Assembly (NCBI GenBank): GCA_013396525.1
Contig: VWYX01000705.1
Span: 315,219 to 379,218 of the forward strand
Reading direction: 5' to 3'
Source: Chaetorhynchus papuensis
Lineage: Eukaryota; Chordata; Aves; Passeriformes; Rhipiduridae
DNA: 64,000 nucleotides
The position numbers were made by a program, and so were the translations under genes. The notes beneath the pieces were generated by a model. It did not search any database, had not been told where the DNA came from, and worked only from the letters and a program-made list of their open reading frames with translations. Below, piece after piece: positions 14,901 to 28,100 of the stretch. Numbering within the stretch: the first letter of the stretch is position 1; the number at the start of each line of letters is the position of its first letter.

Positions 14901-16113
14901 TTTCAAAAAAAAGGTCTCGTTTTACAACTATTACCAAACATGGGTCTGGAATGGCTTCACTGTTACTCACAAGGCAGAGGGAGGGCAGAAAAGGTGTGGC
15001 TTTCTGTATCAGAGTTAGAAATGCTAATGAATTTTTCTGAGTGAAAGGAGGGGGTTTTGCTTTACGCTTTTCAACAACTCCCTGTGCAAACAAAGACTTG
15101 CCCTCCCAGAGGGCAGCTCTCCCTGACACTGGCCTGTACTTCAGAAGCAAAAGGGGAGGGGACACAGACTTGCTCCAATAGCAAGCCACAGAAAAAACAA
15201 AACGGTGCTGCTAATGCTGTACAAGGAAGAGGATCCAGCCATTCCAGTGCCTGAATGCATTTGCCTTGAAAGAATGTAAGTGTTTGGACTGTGCACAAGT
15301 CACTTACAGGAACCTGAGTCTTTACCCTCAAGTGTCACAAGGGACCACACAAGTTCCGCACAGAGTGACATTTACTCTGTTTGCCCTCTTGTGGCAGCAC
15401 GGCCCAAGTGAACCACCGGGAAGGGCTTCCCCCTCCCCTCCCCTTCTTTTATCAGATGCAATTCTACCCTTATTAAGGTCAGGATTTTCTTTCAGAGTGC
15501 AATGTTAAGCACAGAAGCCATCACTCCTCCCAGTGTTACTTCTCAATCCTTGTTAAGGTTAACAAGCCCCACCTTTTCCCCCCATTGTAAGTATTCATAC
15601 AGTGGTCTTCCCCATTTCCCAATTTAATTATTTCCTCTTGGAAGGAGAGCTGCACAGTGACCCAGATCAACGAATCAAAGATATCAATCACAAATCTGCC
15701 TTTTAAACACATTGTTTTACAAAACCAGCTTAAAGGTGCCAGCTTTGAGTTTGGCACATGGGTGCACACCAAGCACAGGCCTCCGAGGTCACCCAAACTA
15801 CAGCCTGACCTTTAAACACACTGGACTGCTGAACACATTGATTTGAAAAACTAAACGCTCAGCAGAGAACTGAAAGTGCTTCTTAACCAGTACTAACAGT
15901 GCCTGCAAGTCACTGTTGAACAGCTTAGTGTTACTATGGCATCTGGCACATTTTTCTCCAGTCTATCCCTTCAAGGATTACCTTATCTCCATCCATGAAC
16001 CTCTGTTTTTCTGTGATGTTCAGGATTTCAACGGGCACATCGAGTTCCGACCTTGACTCGTAGGAGATGCTGCCATCGTCATTGCTCACCACTCTCCCTT
16101 TGCGGCCTGTCAT
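8916..16113 (-). CDS. SBNO1: SBNO1 second-lobe and C-terminal exons (residues 903-1406)
   Basis: Exons: 15982-16113, 14704-14839, 14162-14274, 13990-14061, 13442-13541, 12850-12924, 12451-12597, 12280-12374, 12055-12147, 11492-11629, 10897-10973, 9954-10147, 8916-9058. They encode the strawberry notch helicase C-terminal domain (Helicase_C_4 type): [29 protein letters not shown], then [10 protein letters not shown], which corresponds to helicase motif VI with its arginine finger. The C-terminal part has [23 protein letters not shown]-type cysteine/basic segments and a Gln-rich tail before the stop. Family length and order are as expected. Confidence 0.95.
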
Positions 16114-19100
16114 CTTTGAAAGGGAACACAAGCTCAGCGTGGCAATACCAAAACCACCCCAGCACCAAAAGCTCCAAGCAGTATTATTTATCTGTGTACC
16201 CACATTATAATGGTCAGTAATTTACTCCAAGTGCAAAATTACATCAGAGAACGTGGGTTACTTTTTGGTTGATGCCATTATCTGTTACGTGGAACATGAT
16301 AGTGCAGGTCTACGTAGAAATGATGTTGTATTATGCTACTGCTCGTAAGGGATTTACCAGCAGCGCTAAGAAAATAAACCAAACAGCCAGCTTAGGCTGC
16401 CACTGATTTTAACAGCATCCTTTAAATCACAGTGATGCTGCTACTTTGATAGAGACAGGTAGCTTAAAGACATGTTTCTGAAGTTATTGAGAGATTAATT
16501 AATCAGGCTTTTCATTAACACATAAAGGTTCTTAATCTCCACTGCCTTAGAGGATGAACTAAAGTTCCTGCCTGTTTAATACACACCAGCTGCAGATTGA
16601 GTACAGCCAGTCAGAGAAACAGACCAGAGTGAAGCAAAAGAGAAACTGGTGTGATTTACCCAATTAGAAACTACCCAATCTCAGAGTTCACCCACTCAGA
16701 GCTCCTTCCTGTATTTTAATACAATTTTCAAGTTTCTCATTCATTCAGAGGCATCCAGCAGAGTAACCTCTACTCTCATTCCTGAGATTACTGTCTAAAA
16801 TTGATAAACACCTTATTTAAAACATACTTTTTTTTCTACATGTGAACACCAGCCTACCTCTGCAACATTTTCAGGACCACCCAGTTCATCTATAAGCTCA
16901 TCCAGTGTATTAGGTGGAAGATCTTCAGCCAGCTTTTCCAGTTTATCCAGCAGTTCTTTTTTCATTTGTTGGGCCCTTTCAACAGCATCCTGACTTGTTA
17001 CAAAGCTGCTGTTTGTGTTACTGTTTGCTGAAAGTTAAGAAAGGCTCTTTGAGATTTAGAATTTTATTGCCTAACTGCTAGGAAATGAATCAACATCAAA
17101 GAAAGCTGTTCTTACCAGACGTGTTGGTACTAGAAGTGGTGGTTCCAACAGTGGAAGTGAAACAGCTGGGCCGTTTGGATCCCAGACCAGAGGCTAGTAA
17201 GGCACTTTGAATAGAATCTGGGTCTATGCTTTTCTTCTTCTTCTTTTCTTTATTTTTTTTATGCTCTTTTCTAATCAACCAGGGATCTGAAGTTAAAAAA
17301 TTTCATTTACTAAGCAGCCATCTTTCCCTTTGAAACAAATACATTCTCATTGCATAAAGTGACTTACAAAAGTCTGAATTCCAGTGTACAAAAATCTAAT
17401 TGAAGTTTCACATTCTACTACTAATTGCAGTCTCTCCGGAACTAAACTACATGCTTAGTAAATGCTTATTTGTGGCTCACTGAAATGTCTGGCAAGACTT
17501 TCTGCTTACTCTCTGCAAATACAGCTACTTGCTTGATGAAACACTTAGACTGTCTTACCATCTTCATCATCTTCACTGGATTCATCTCTGAATGGGTTGA
17601 AGTCATCATCGTCTCCAGAACTCAAAAATTTGGAGCTCTCATTGTCACTTTCTTCATTGTCTGAAGCATCAGACTCACTTTCACTCTCATCAGAGCTGCT
17701 TCCTGCAAGGCCACCCGTTTTGCGAGCTTTTTTGGCTTCTCTGCTTATTTCTTCACCTAATTCCGTCATCCCAGAAGAAAAACAAGTTAGTTTAAACCTT
17801 GTAGTCTGCACACTTTGATGTCTGTTTTACCATACAAACTAGAAAAATATTCAACTGTTGAAAACAGAACTATTTAAAAGAATCTAAGTTTTAAGCAAGA
17901 CCTCTCTCCCAAGTATTTTTATGATCACCTGCTTTCAAAAGAACCAGTTTGGGAAGGGGGTGGTATCAGGCTTCTCTTTGCTGAGCCTCAAGACAAAGAA
18001 AGTTAGTTGACCACATCAGGAAGTGGTCTGACACATGGAAGGCATTTTGGGATACGGTTCCATAGCAGATCAACCCAATTTTGAGCAAAATTAACTAAAA
18101 TTTACAGGTTATACTGCTTCAGCAGCAATATAACCTCTATTAATGGCAATCTCTAACAACACCCTCAAGAGACCTGCAATACATCAATGCATGCTCTCTC
18201 ATGGATGAATACAGATATTTTTTTTTTTTTGCCCCCTCAAAGTTCACTCTTAGGCAGCTCTGAAGTTGACATTTTCATTGTGGCATTGGTGTAGCAACTT
18301 AAGCATTACCTTTTCGTTTCTTTATTTTGTTCTCCTTGCAAGGGCTGTCTCGGGGTGAGTTGTTATTACTTTGAGCAGTCAGGTCAATTCCCAACAAGCT
18401 AAACAGCTTCTTCCTGTCAGGAGCTGGAAAGTGCTTTTCAATAAGAGACTGGAATACTCCTCTGTTCAAAAAAAAAAGAGGGTTGCTCAGAGGAATTTGC
18501 ATTTATTTAAAGTACAAACCTGTAACATTTAACAGCTTGCTTGACTTCTCTGAAGAATAACTGTGTGAGTGCAGTTGGGCACTCTGTGTTATCTCCCACA
18601 TTACTGTACTTGTCACCTTCTTAAAAGCAGGAGACATTTATTTTACAGCATTGTTATAACTTGTTAAATTTGTTTTTGGTAAAAAGTGGCATTGCTACTG
18701 CCTTTTTTAATCGCTCAATTTAAGTAAGAGATTAAGTTAATTTATTAAGATCTTCAGCAAGGCAGCCTCGGGATTGGCTCAGGTCCATCTGATCAAAGAG
18801 GGAAGTCATGGTGTGTAACTTGCTCTGGTATAAACGCAGCACACACTTGGCAGGTCTCCCTGTCCTCCCAGATTGAGGGGAACAGTACGAGCTGTTCACA
18901 CCTGAAAACATCAGTTTGAAATGCCAGGAGAACTAGGAACTACCCACTGCCTCACCTGAGCAGTGCTGCCAGATTTTAGGTACAGGCAGCTTCAGTAAAG
19001 AATATCAGTCCTAAGGGATTCCCAGCTTTCTGTGCACTAATGCACATTTGACACACAGAAGGACAAATAACTACACACACACACACACACTAAGCTGGAT

Positions 19101-22100
19101 GAAGGTTTGTAAACAACATTTTAAAAATTCAGTCTTACTTTGCTGTAGAAACAAAGTCATTCAGTTCCCCACCACCTTCCTCCAAAGCTTCCAATGTTCT
19201 TGCTTCTCCTGTCGACTGCAGGCCAATGACAACACACTGAAGGACAAATGAATACCAGACGCTGTCACTATGACTGAGCTGTAAGTTTATTTTGCCTGAA
19301 TTTTGGCTCAAAAAATACCATTAAGTACAAAAGCATGCTCCTACTATGGCTGAAAATATTTGTATCACATGTAAAAAAATTAACCTAATAGCTTTACATT
19401 TAAGACAAATGTTTAAAAATAAGTATTGATCAACTTACTTTGCCATTCTTGATTTCTTCCCGAGCCAGCTGCACCACCCTCTTCACCTTAGAGGCTATGC
19501 AAAGGTACTTGAAAAACCTCTGGTGAGCTGACCAGAACTGACCCCACATGGACTTCTTCATTCGCTGCTCTGCATCGATGAGATCGGCCGCTTGCTGAAA
19601 CCTCTCTCGAGCACTGACCCACTGAACAAGAAAAGGAGCAGTCCAGTTTTGACCAACTTCAACCTCTCAGAATTCAACAGAGAAAGCAAATTTAAAATGG
19701 GATTCTTACCAGCTTCACAGATTTATTGTACATTTTAACATATTCCTGTGAGAGCAGAACTTCGTCGATTTTGAAAGTTACACCTGAAAAGCTCAACTGT
19801 CTGGCTATGTACATTCCTCTCAGCTTCATATCCATAGCAACTATTTCCATGGCACCAACACCTCTAAAATAAAGGAACAATTTCAGTCCATATTAGAATT
19901 TTCAAGAGCAAGGATTTGTTAAAAAATGCTTCAAAACACAACCTCAAGTACTTTAGAAAAAAAAACAGCTTACCAATGCGAAGGAGTATGNCAGCTTACC
20001 AATGCGAAGGAGTATGTTTTTGAAATAATTTGAAATTTAGTCTTTACATAAAAGTGCATCCCTGCCTTGTAAATTTAAAGTGTATCCCAAGAGGTAAAAC
20101 TCAAGTTACTTTTTTCCCCAAATGACCTAGGATGCATTACAAACTGTAACCAGATAATGAAGTTGATCCAAATATTAGCTGGTTCTTGCAATTTAATTTT
20201 ATAAAATGCTGATTATTTAAAATAGTACAAACTGTTTTAAGTTATTCAGATTTATGCTGGTATGAAAATTATTTAATTAGTAAGCAACTTCAGTTCTCTG
20301 CAACAGCAACACACCTTGAGAGCACAGAAGTCACCTGCAAAACAGGTGACTTTGCTACTCACAGGCTTGGGGCTGTAACTTCATTACTGCTCATTTGATA
20401 TGTACTCAGTAATGAAGTGAGGCTACACTCTCAGAGTCCAGAAAAACCATGCATCAAGTAGATTGTAAACAAGATGCATCCTAAGCCCTATTGTGGCATT
20501 CTGAAGCATTCAAAATTCTTTTTAAGTAGGCAAAGCAAGATGCTCACCCACCACAGAATGCAGCAGTGGCGTTTCCTACTGACCTCTTACATTTAGTATT
20601 ATTAGTATGTTCTGAAACACAAAGTACCTCGTAACAGCACAAAGAATTTCCCTGAACTGGGTTCTTATGCCAGTAAAGCACAAGATTTCCTCCTGTTAAA
20701 TTGCCAAAGATGAATGCATAAACATCAGAGGCCTTCTACAAATAGTGAGCCATTAGCTACACTGAGCATACTCGGTACAATACAGGCTGTTTTCATGGGG
20801 AGCAGCAAAGTATTTTGCTTTCCTAACACCCACATTTTTGAGAGGGCTCTTTTCCCAGAAAGCTTTTAAAGCCCTCAAAATTTTCTGTGAACAAGGGAAG
20901 CATCTTATTTTTCGCCACTTATGATAAATTACGTTTCTGCTAGATTTAGAAGCCAGAGTTCTTAGTGTGACAGGACATGTTTGCAGAGAACAAGAGAGTG
21001 AAGACAAGCAACTAGGAAGCAGAGTCAGCCACAACCCCAACCATTCTTGCTGTAGTTCTTTGAAATATTACCTTCTTTCAACAGCCTGAATAAAATCACT
21101 GAATTCCCTAAAAGGAGTTCCTTCACCCCATATTCCAAGACGGTTCATATATGCCATGTTTCTTGGCTCAGATGCACCTAGAAGAAGAACACAAGTCTGT
21201 TCCAGTGCCAACAAAACCATCCAGAGCCACGTAATGCAAATCCAGCAGTACATACCTGTGGCACTGGCATAAACAACCCTGGCTTTTGGAAGTTTATTTT
21301 GAAGTTCCAATACAGCCAGACCTGTTTTTGTTGGTTTTGATGAACCAACAGGACACAGATTCTTTGCTTTATGACACTCGTCAAATACGATCTGAACCGT
21401 AATTTAGGAAAAACTTTGTCCCACTTATTTTTAAAATGGGGAGTTAGAACAGAAGGCAAGAAAATCTACTACTTACAACAGGTGGCAGGTGGAAATTGTA
21501 TACTCAAGAAGACAGTAGTCACTTTAACTAAAAACCTTGGAAAAAAATTTAATAGTAAGTATTTAAGAGCAAAATTGCCAACACCTGAGCTCTTGAAAAT
21601 GCTGGTGATATTCCAAATATATATTTAAATAAGTATGTATAAAATATCAGTGTAAACTGAAGGTTCTTAAGGATAATAGTTCAATATTATGGGTTTGACA
21701 CAGAAAAAACCAGAAGCTTCACTCTTGTACCAGAGTTGTGTAGCAACTAGTTAATGGTAATATGGCACAACGTTTGTAAAAGTGCAAGTCTAATGTCAGA
21801 GCATGCACACAACTGACTGCCATTACAAATAGAGAATAGTTACAAATCTTTAAAGATATAAGTTCAAACAGCAATTTGGTTATAATCAAATGAACTCCAG
21901 AAAAAGGATACAACTCCATCAAAATCTTCACCACACCAGTGAAGAAGCTGCTTTAATCTGGTTTTGTATTTACCACCAGACTGACTTTCCCCAATAAGAG
22001 AAGAATAGGTAGCAAAGATGACACCTTTCTTCACACTTCCATTATGTTTGGAAGAAATCTTCCCATACTTGAACTGCAATAAAGAGAAATTACAGAAGTT

Positions 22101-25100
22101 ATTCAAGAGAGGCCCCTCCCCAATCCCACCCACCAGATGATTAAGGGATGCTGGTGGTCTTAAGGTTAAAGGTGTGAACATTTGGAGCCACCCATAACCA
22201 TGATCAGGGCACAGCTAGCATATGGCAATGTGGTTAAGGGGTTATACAGGGCCTTACTTAAACATTTACTTAAGCAAGACTAAATCTGAGGCTTCAAAAG
22301 CTTAGCAGACATTCTTTGGCTGCATGGTTTCCTTAATTTAAATACAACTGAGATTTTATTTTCAATGTATCCCTCCAGAGTCAACACCTCAAGTGTATTT
22401 ACCACTGCTACCATAAACGATGATTTCTAAATCCTTATTTTAGAAATTAAGAATTCACAAAGCAAAAATACCAACTTAAACCAAACTTTTAAGGTCAGTG
22501 AATTCAACCAGTAATCACACTTCAAAATTTAAGCAGCTAATCCAGAGCAGAGGCAGTGTCTCCAAAAATAACTGCACACACCACTGCTGCTTTAATAAAT
22601 CACTGAGCAAGTCTATTATTCAAGTATTACACCTAAAATGCATTACATATAAAATGTGCCCTGAAAGATAGAAAGGAAAAAAATCAAATGCTACAAAGCT
22701 TTAAAGATATAAAGAATATTTCAACTTCTAGAAAATACTCTACTAGTAGTGTCAGTAGTGGCTTGAAGTGTAGTTTTTTTTAAAGAACCACACATGCTAA
22801 GACTTAATCCTACAAGGGGCCTATTTACATGATTAACTGAAAGCTCTGTGTGGTTCTTTGTAAGATTAAGGCCTGTCAAACAAGACCTAAACAGCAAATT
22901 TATTGAAATGAGTACATTCTTGCTCTTAAAACAGTCAACATGCACAACTCGTCACACAAGCGTACCTAAAGGTTTGCCTCAACTGTACATAGTAAAAAGT
23001 TTCCACACCTTGTTTAATGAATGCACCAATATGTTTTTTGCTCCAATATCTCTCAAATCTCTTTCAGCATCATATTTCAGATCATTTGACACGCTAAACC
23101 TGAAGATATAAAACAAAGCACATTCTGTAAGTTACAGCAGAAGCTCAAAAGGCAGTTGTTAGAACATTTGTCAGAAGACAGATGACCCTGCATTTAAGTC
23201 ATAGAGTCACTAGAGTGTCTGCTCTAACAAATCCTGACACACTTACCAGACTGCTCTTTTTCTGCCTAACAAGTAATTTTCATAGATTATTCCAGCTATG
23301 GTCCTTCCTTTTCCTACACCAGCACCATCACCTATCAAGAATCCAGCTCTGTCTCCATTGGGCAGGAATGTTTCATGTTGCTGTAGGAGAAAGAACAAAA
23401 AACTTGTACCCATTCTCCAGAACACATCACAGCGGATTGTCAGAAAAGAGCAAACATAAGAAACATCCTAGTGGAGGAGACCAGTGGTCCAAGCAAACTC
23501 CTGGAAGCAGGAAGAGGGGATTTATTTAGGGACAGCAGAGCATCCTAACTGCATTATGTGATCCATTCTCCCCTCAGCACCCAGAACTACTCTAAGTGTC
23601 TGTCCAATATTTTGTGCCTTTTCCTAACCCACTGATATGCACCTGCACAGCCTTTGCAGCAGCAAGGCCCAGACATCCCCAGCCTGTGGAACGCAGTATT
23701 CTGAATCCACCCATTTTAAACCAATCTCCTGTCAGTGTCACCAAGTCCTGCTTTGCTCTTGGTTTTGTGTGCTATCACCTTCTTGGTTATCTTAACCCTG
23801 ATTTAATTCCCATTCCTTTCTCTCCTCTCCAGCCCCAGGTGTCCCAGCTGTGTCACTCTCTTTTTATGAGGCAAATTTTTCCCTCCTGTGACCACTTTAA
23901 CTCCTCTAGCTTCACCACCCCCCCTCCCCAGCACGCAGAGCGCTGCACACACATCTGGGGTGAGCACACTGAAGTTTAATCCAGCAGCAAAATAACACCC
24001 AGTCCTGTTCTCTATACCCATCCCAAGGATGTCAAACAGGCCTGGCTTTCTCAGCCTGCTGCTACTGCAGCCATTAAGTTATTTCAGAGAAATAAAAATG
24101 ACTAACATGTTCTTTCTGAGTTTTAAGACAGTTGGAGCTCAGCATCCTGGAAGTGGTTTAGAAGAAGTTTTCCTAGGTGTATTACCTCACATTTATCTGA
24201 GCTAAAGCTCACCTGCCATCTTCTAATGAAACTCAAACCTTTAAGCTCTTATTATTTTATCTCCCTGTAAAACTGACATAGCTGCACTTGTCAGATAGCA
24301 GTTTTTCTTCTTAAATTCTCTGTTAGCTTTTAAGCTGCACTGATGTCTGGCATACCTGGGCTGCATAAGTGATTGCTTCGAGTTGCAAAGCTGACAACCA
24401 GCCACTGTCAATCGTTTCTTCTGATATCGACGTCTGGTACCACACATCAGGAGGGGTCACACTGGACAACGAGCTGGTTTCCACTACTGGGTCAGGATGA
24501 CGTAGACCAATTTTTACTGGTTGAGAAAGAAAGGGAAGGAAAGCAGAAGATGAAAACATAATACAGAGTTCTGTTGCTGCAGCACAAGTTATTATATTTA
24601 CCCAAACAAATTACAATAGTGATTGCAAAGGCTGAACTCCACAAGTATGTTTCATTGCAACAATCTGTCAAGTGTTAAACTGCATTGCATATGAAGAAAC
24701 ACATTAATCTGAATTTATAGCTGCAATCTTAACTTTCTCTTCTCGCCACCTTCCCTCTTTTTTTATGAAATGAGATAAAATTCACTTAACAGAAAACTGA
24801 AGTATTTGTGTACTTGACTTGTTTGAGAAAAAACAGTCTGAACTTTGTCTGCCCAAAAGGCCAGAAGCAGCCTCAGGATGCCAAAATCAAAAGCAGCATT
24901 CTTCTCACTATTTATATAGTGCCATTTTTAAGCAGAATGAGAGCAGAAAGGATTTAGAACAGACATGGTTTAATTGCTGACAGATCTCATCAGTAACAAT
25001 AAAAATTAACCATTTAGCTACAAACTCCCTGCAAATTTTGGCCTTGCTTTTACAGCAAGTCACTGTATTTAGAAAACAAGATAACAGCTTGTTGTCAATG

Positions 25101-28100
25101 GGTACAAAAAAGAAAAGAGAAAACAGAGGAGATGGCAATTAACAGCAGTAAAAGATTCACTCAAAAAACAACAAAGAGCCATTTCTAAGTAGTCAGCCAG
25201 GAACAATGCAGGAAGAATGTGCTTAGGGTGATTTCACATCAAAAGACTCAAACTAGATTCCTAAGTGTAGCAGAGAGCACTTAATTCCTTTACGAAATTT
25301 CCTCTGCTGAGGCACAAGGCATCTCAACAGAGGTAAAAAAAAGCCTGATCCTGGTTCATCACTCATAGCTGTGAAACAAGTACTGCTCAAAGATACACTG
25401 AAGAATTCCTCTTCTATTTAAAAATCCACTTATCTTCCCAATCTAAGTGCTACAGAAGATAAATTTCCTAGGAAAACCCACAACACATTCAGGCCCTGTT
25501 AACTTCAGACAGTATCTATTTTCCGTGCTAGCAATTACAAAAGAGTAAATAAACTAACTCTCAAAGCATTCAGCCTTTTGATGTAACAAAAGATCAGGTC
25601 ATACATTTTATTGGCATATATTCAGCATAGGTCTCTGCATGGCCCATTTCTTCTTCATCTTCTTCCTCGGGTTCCTCCTCTTCTTTTACTGCTGGCACTT
25701 TCTAGAACAGAGAAATACCTGTGTTAGTCAAACAGCACGTTGTTATTATTCCATCTCCTGGAAATAAACACGAGAAAGGAAATGAGGACAAACTTGCACT
25801 TCAACGTTTTAACACATGTGGGGGACAAAACAGTGAATCACTGGGGAAACTACAGACAACTGTAGATTTCTTACACTCTGAACAACCCTCTAAAGACACA
25901 AAGTCAGGGAACTTCCTCTTCTTTACAAGCAGATCAAGTACTCCAAACTCACATAAGCAGAATTAAAAAGAAACTCTTCTTACAGCATATTTAAACCAGA
26001 CTATGACTTAAAGAAAATTGCCTTGAAAACACAACAGCCCTAATGTTCAAGTACTCCCCTGAAGTCTCCTGCAGTTTCACTTCTGTGACATCATTTCACA
26101 ACTTTATAGTTAAATAGTCAGTTCCATCCAGTATTCTCTGAAACCTGACAGTTACCCATTTACTGTGTCCCTGATCAATGTAAATATATAAATATTTGTA
26201 AAGCACTTCATAGGTGAAAAATCAAACATCTTCCACAACTACTAATGTTCAATATAAAAGAAGTGGTCTGAAAAACCCTTTCTGCATGCCAGTCACTGAG
26301 GAGCACAGTTCTCCCCAAACCTCAGCCTGAGTCCAGCTATCAGTGAAGATGCCAAAACTCAAGTGATACGGCATCAGAATGTAATTTTATTACATTTAGA
26401 AAATTGAATGATACTCAATTTACATTTTCAATTCAGCTGCCCAGAAGGACAGCCATGCAAGAGGGAAGTCTTTTAGTTTCCTCATTGCTAGTTATTTTAA
26501 AAGAAAATGTCTTAACCCAGAGGAAATGCTATGCTTATCACCTTTAACCAGAGCCACACCCTTCCTGGCTCACACCAGGTTCTGCTAAGGACAGTAATTT
26601 CTTGAAATTGTCATTTACTATCCAAGTCTGCTCTACACAGCTGTTAACTTCACTCATCTAACCAACTTTCATCTAGTGGAGCAACTGACCTTTTGAACAA
26701 ACAGATGCACTTGACAGTTTCACCACACATAAGACAAGTGTGAGTAACTCCTGAAACTGGTCACAACTGTTTATGGCCAGCAACACATTTGTCTGGCAAA
26801 TGAATCATTTGTGCCACTTACCACAGTAGGTGAAAAACTTCTCATTTTAATGTCATTTATCCATATTCTTGCTACCTCTTTTGTGGAAGCCTCCTTCTTC
26901 ACTGCACCATTGCTTAGGTCAGCTGCAAAAGAAGAGCTGTGGTTGACAGGAATTCCCTCCAAACATCAACTCAGATTAACATGCTGCTCTATTAACGAGC
27001 TGGACGAGAAGTTTAAAGTCTCCAGTAGCACACTGATGCTTCAAGAACACAATCAATCAATATTCCTGCCCAAATTAACGAGTCTGAGCAAGGAGTTAAA
27101 TCCTGTTACTCCTTTGACTGAAGGAATTTCCCATGCCATGCCACCGTGTCCAGTCACAACTAACCAGGAAGGCCAATGTTTCAATAGAAATGACCTTACC
27201 TGGTCTGGTGGCACTCACCACCTTAGGAGAAACTACCATTAGTTCTGTAAAACAAAAGGTCAACACTTTGGACTCAGTTGTTTGCAGTTTGTAACAGGAT
27301 CCTTTAAGAAGATCATTTATTAACCTTCCTGTCCTCAGTCCCATTTGCAAGGAACTAGGAATAGGGCTCAGCACAGAACTACAATAATTTGCATAAGGAT
27401 GGATGCAAAACATTGGAAGCAGCTGTCAAGCTTCCATCATGTCGATGTATGTAATAAACTTAGCATAATTGCCCCTAAAAACAATTAGGGCACTTGCACA
27501 AATAAATGTTTTCCTCAAAGACATTGCATAATTTAACTTCTTAATATTTTTTCATCTAGAACTCCTGCTGCCTGAATTATATGAAAAGACCATTTTCCTT
27601 CAAGACCTTCTCTTTGCTACAAGTATTTGCCATTTTTTTAATAAACATGAGGAAAGATCCAGAGACACAGGAACACAAATAAAATTAGGCAGTTCTAAAA
27701 GCTGCAGGTCTCCTTTTCACTTTATACAGAAGCTACAGATTCAACTGTTTTCTGCAGCTGTGCCACTCTACAGTTACTGTGTTGGTATCACCTATTCTGT
27801 GCTTCTCTGAGTTTTCACTTGATTTAATAAGACTGATTTATCCCCTTTCGCTTTCTCCCCTCCTCTTCCTCACCTCCTTTACTCCCTGCCCCAACTCCAG
27901 TTCATGTCCCAACTTGGGTTTTGGCAACCACTCCCTAACAGAAAGCACTGACACGAGGAGGGACGTTGTGCTTTTTGTTTCAGTTCTAACAGACAGCTCC
28001 TGTACCGCACTCCCTCTGCATGCAGAAAAATAGGTTATGCCAACCACACCTATAAAATCAGCAAAGCTTGTTTCAGAGACAATGACAGTAACAGAAATTC

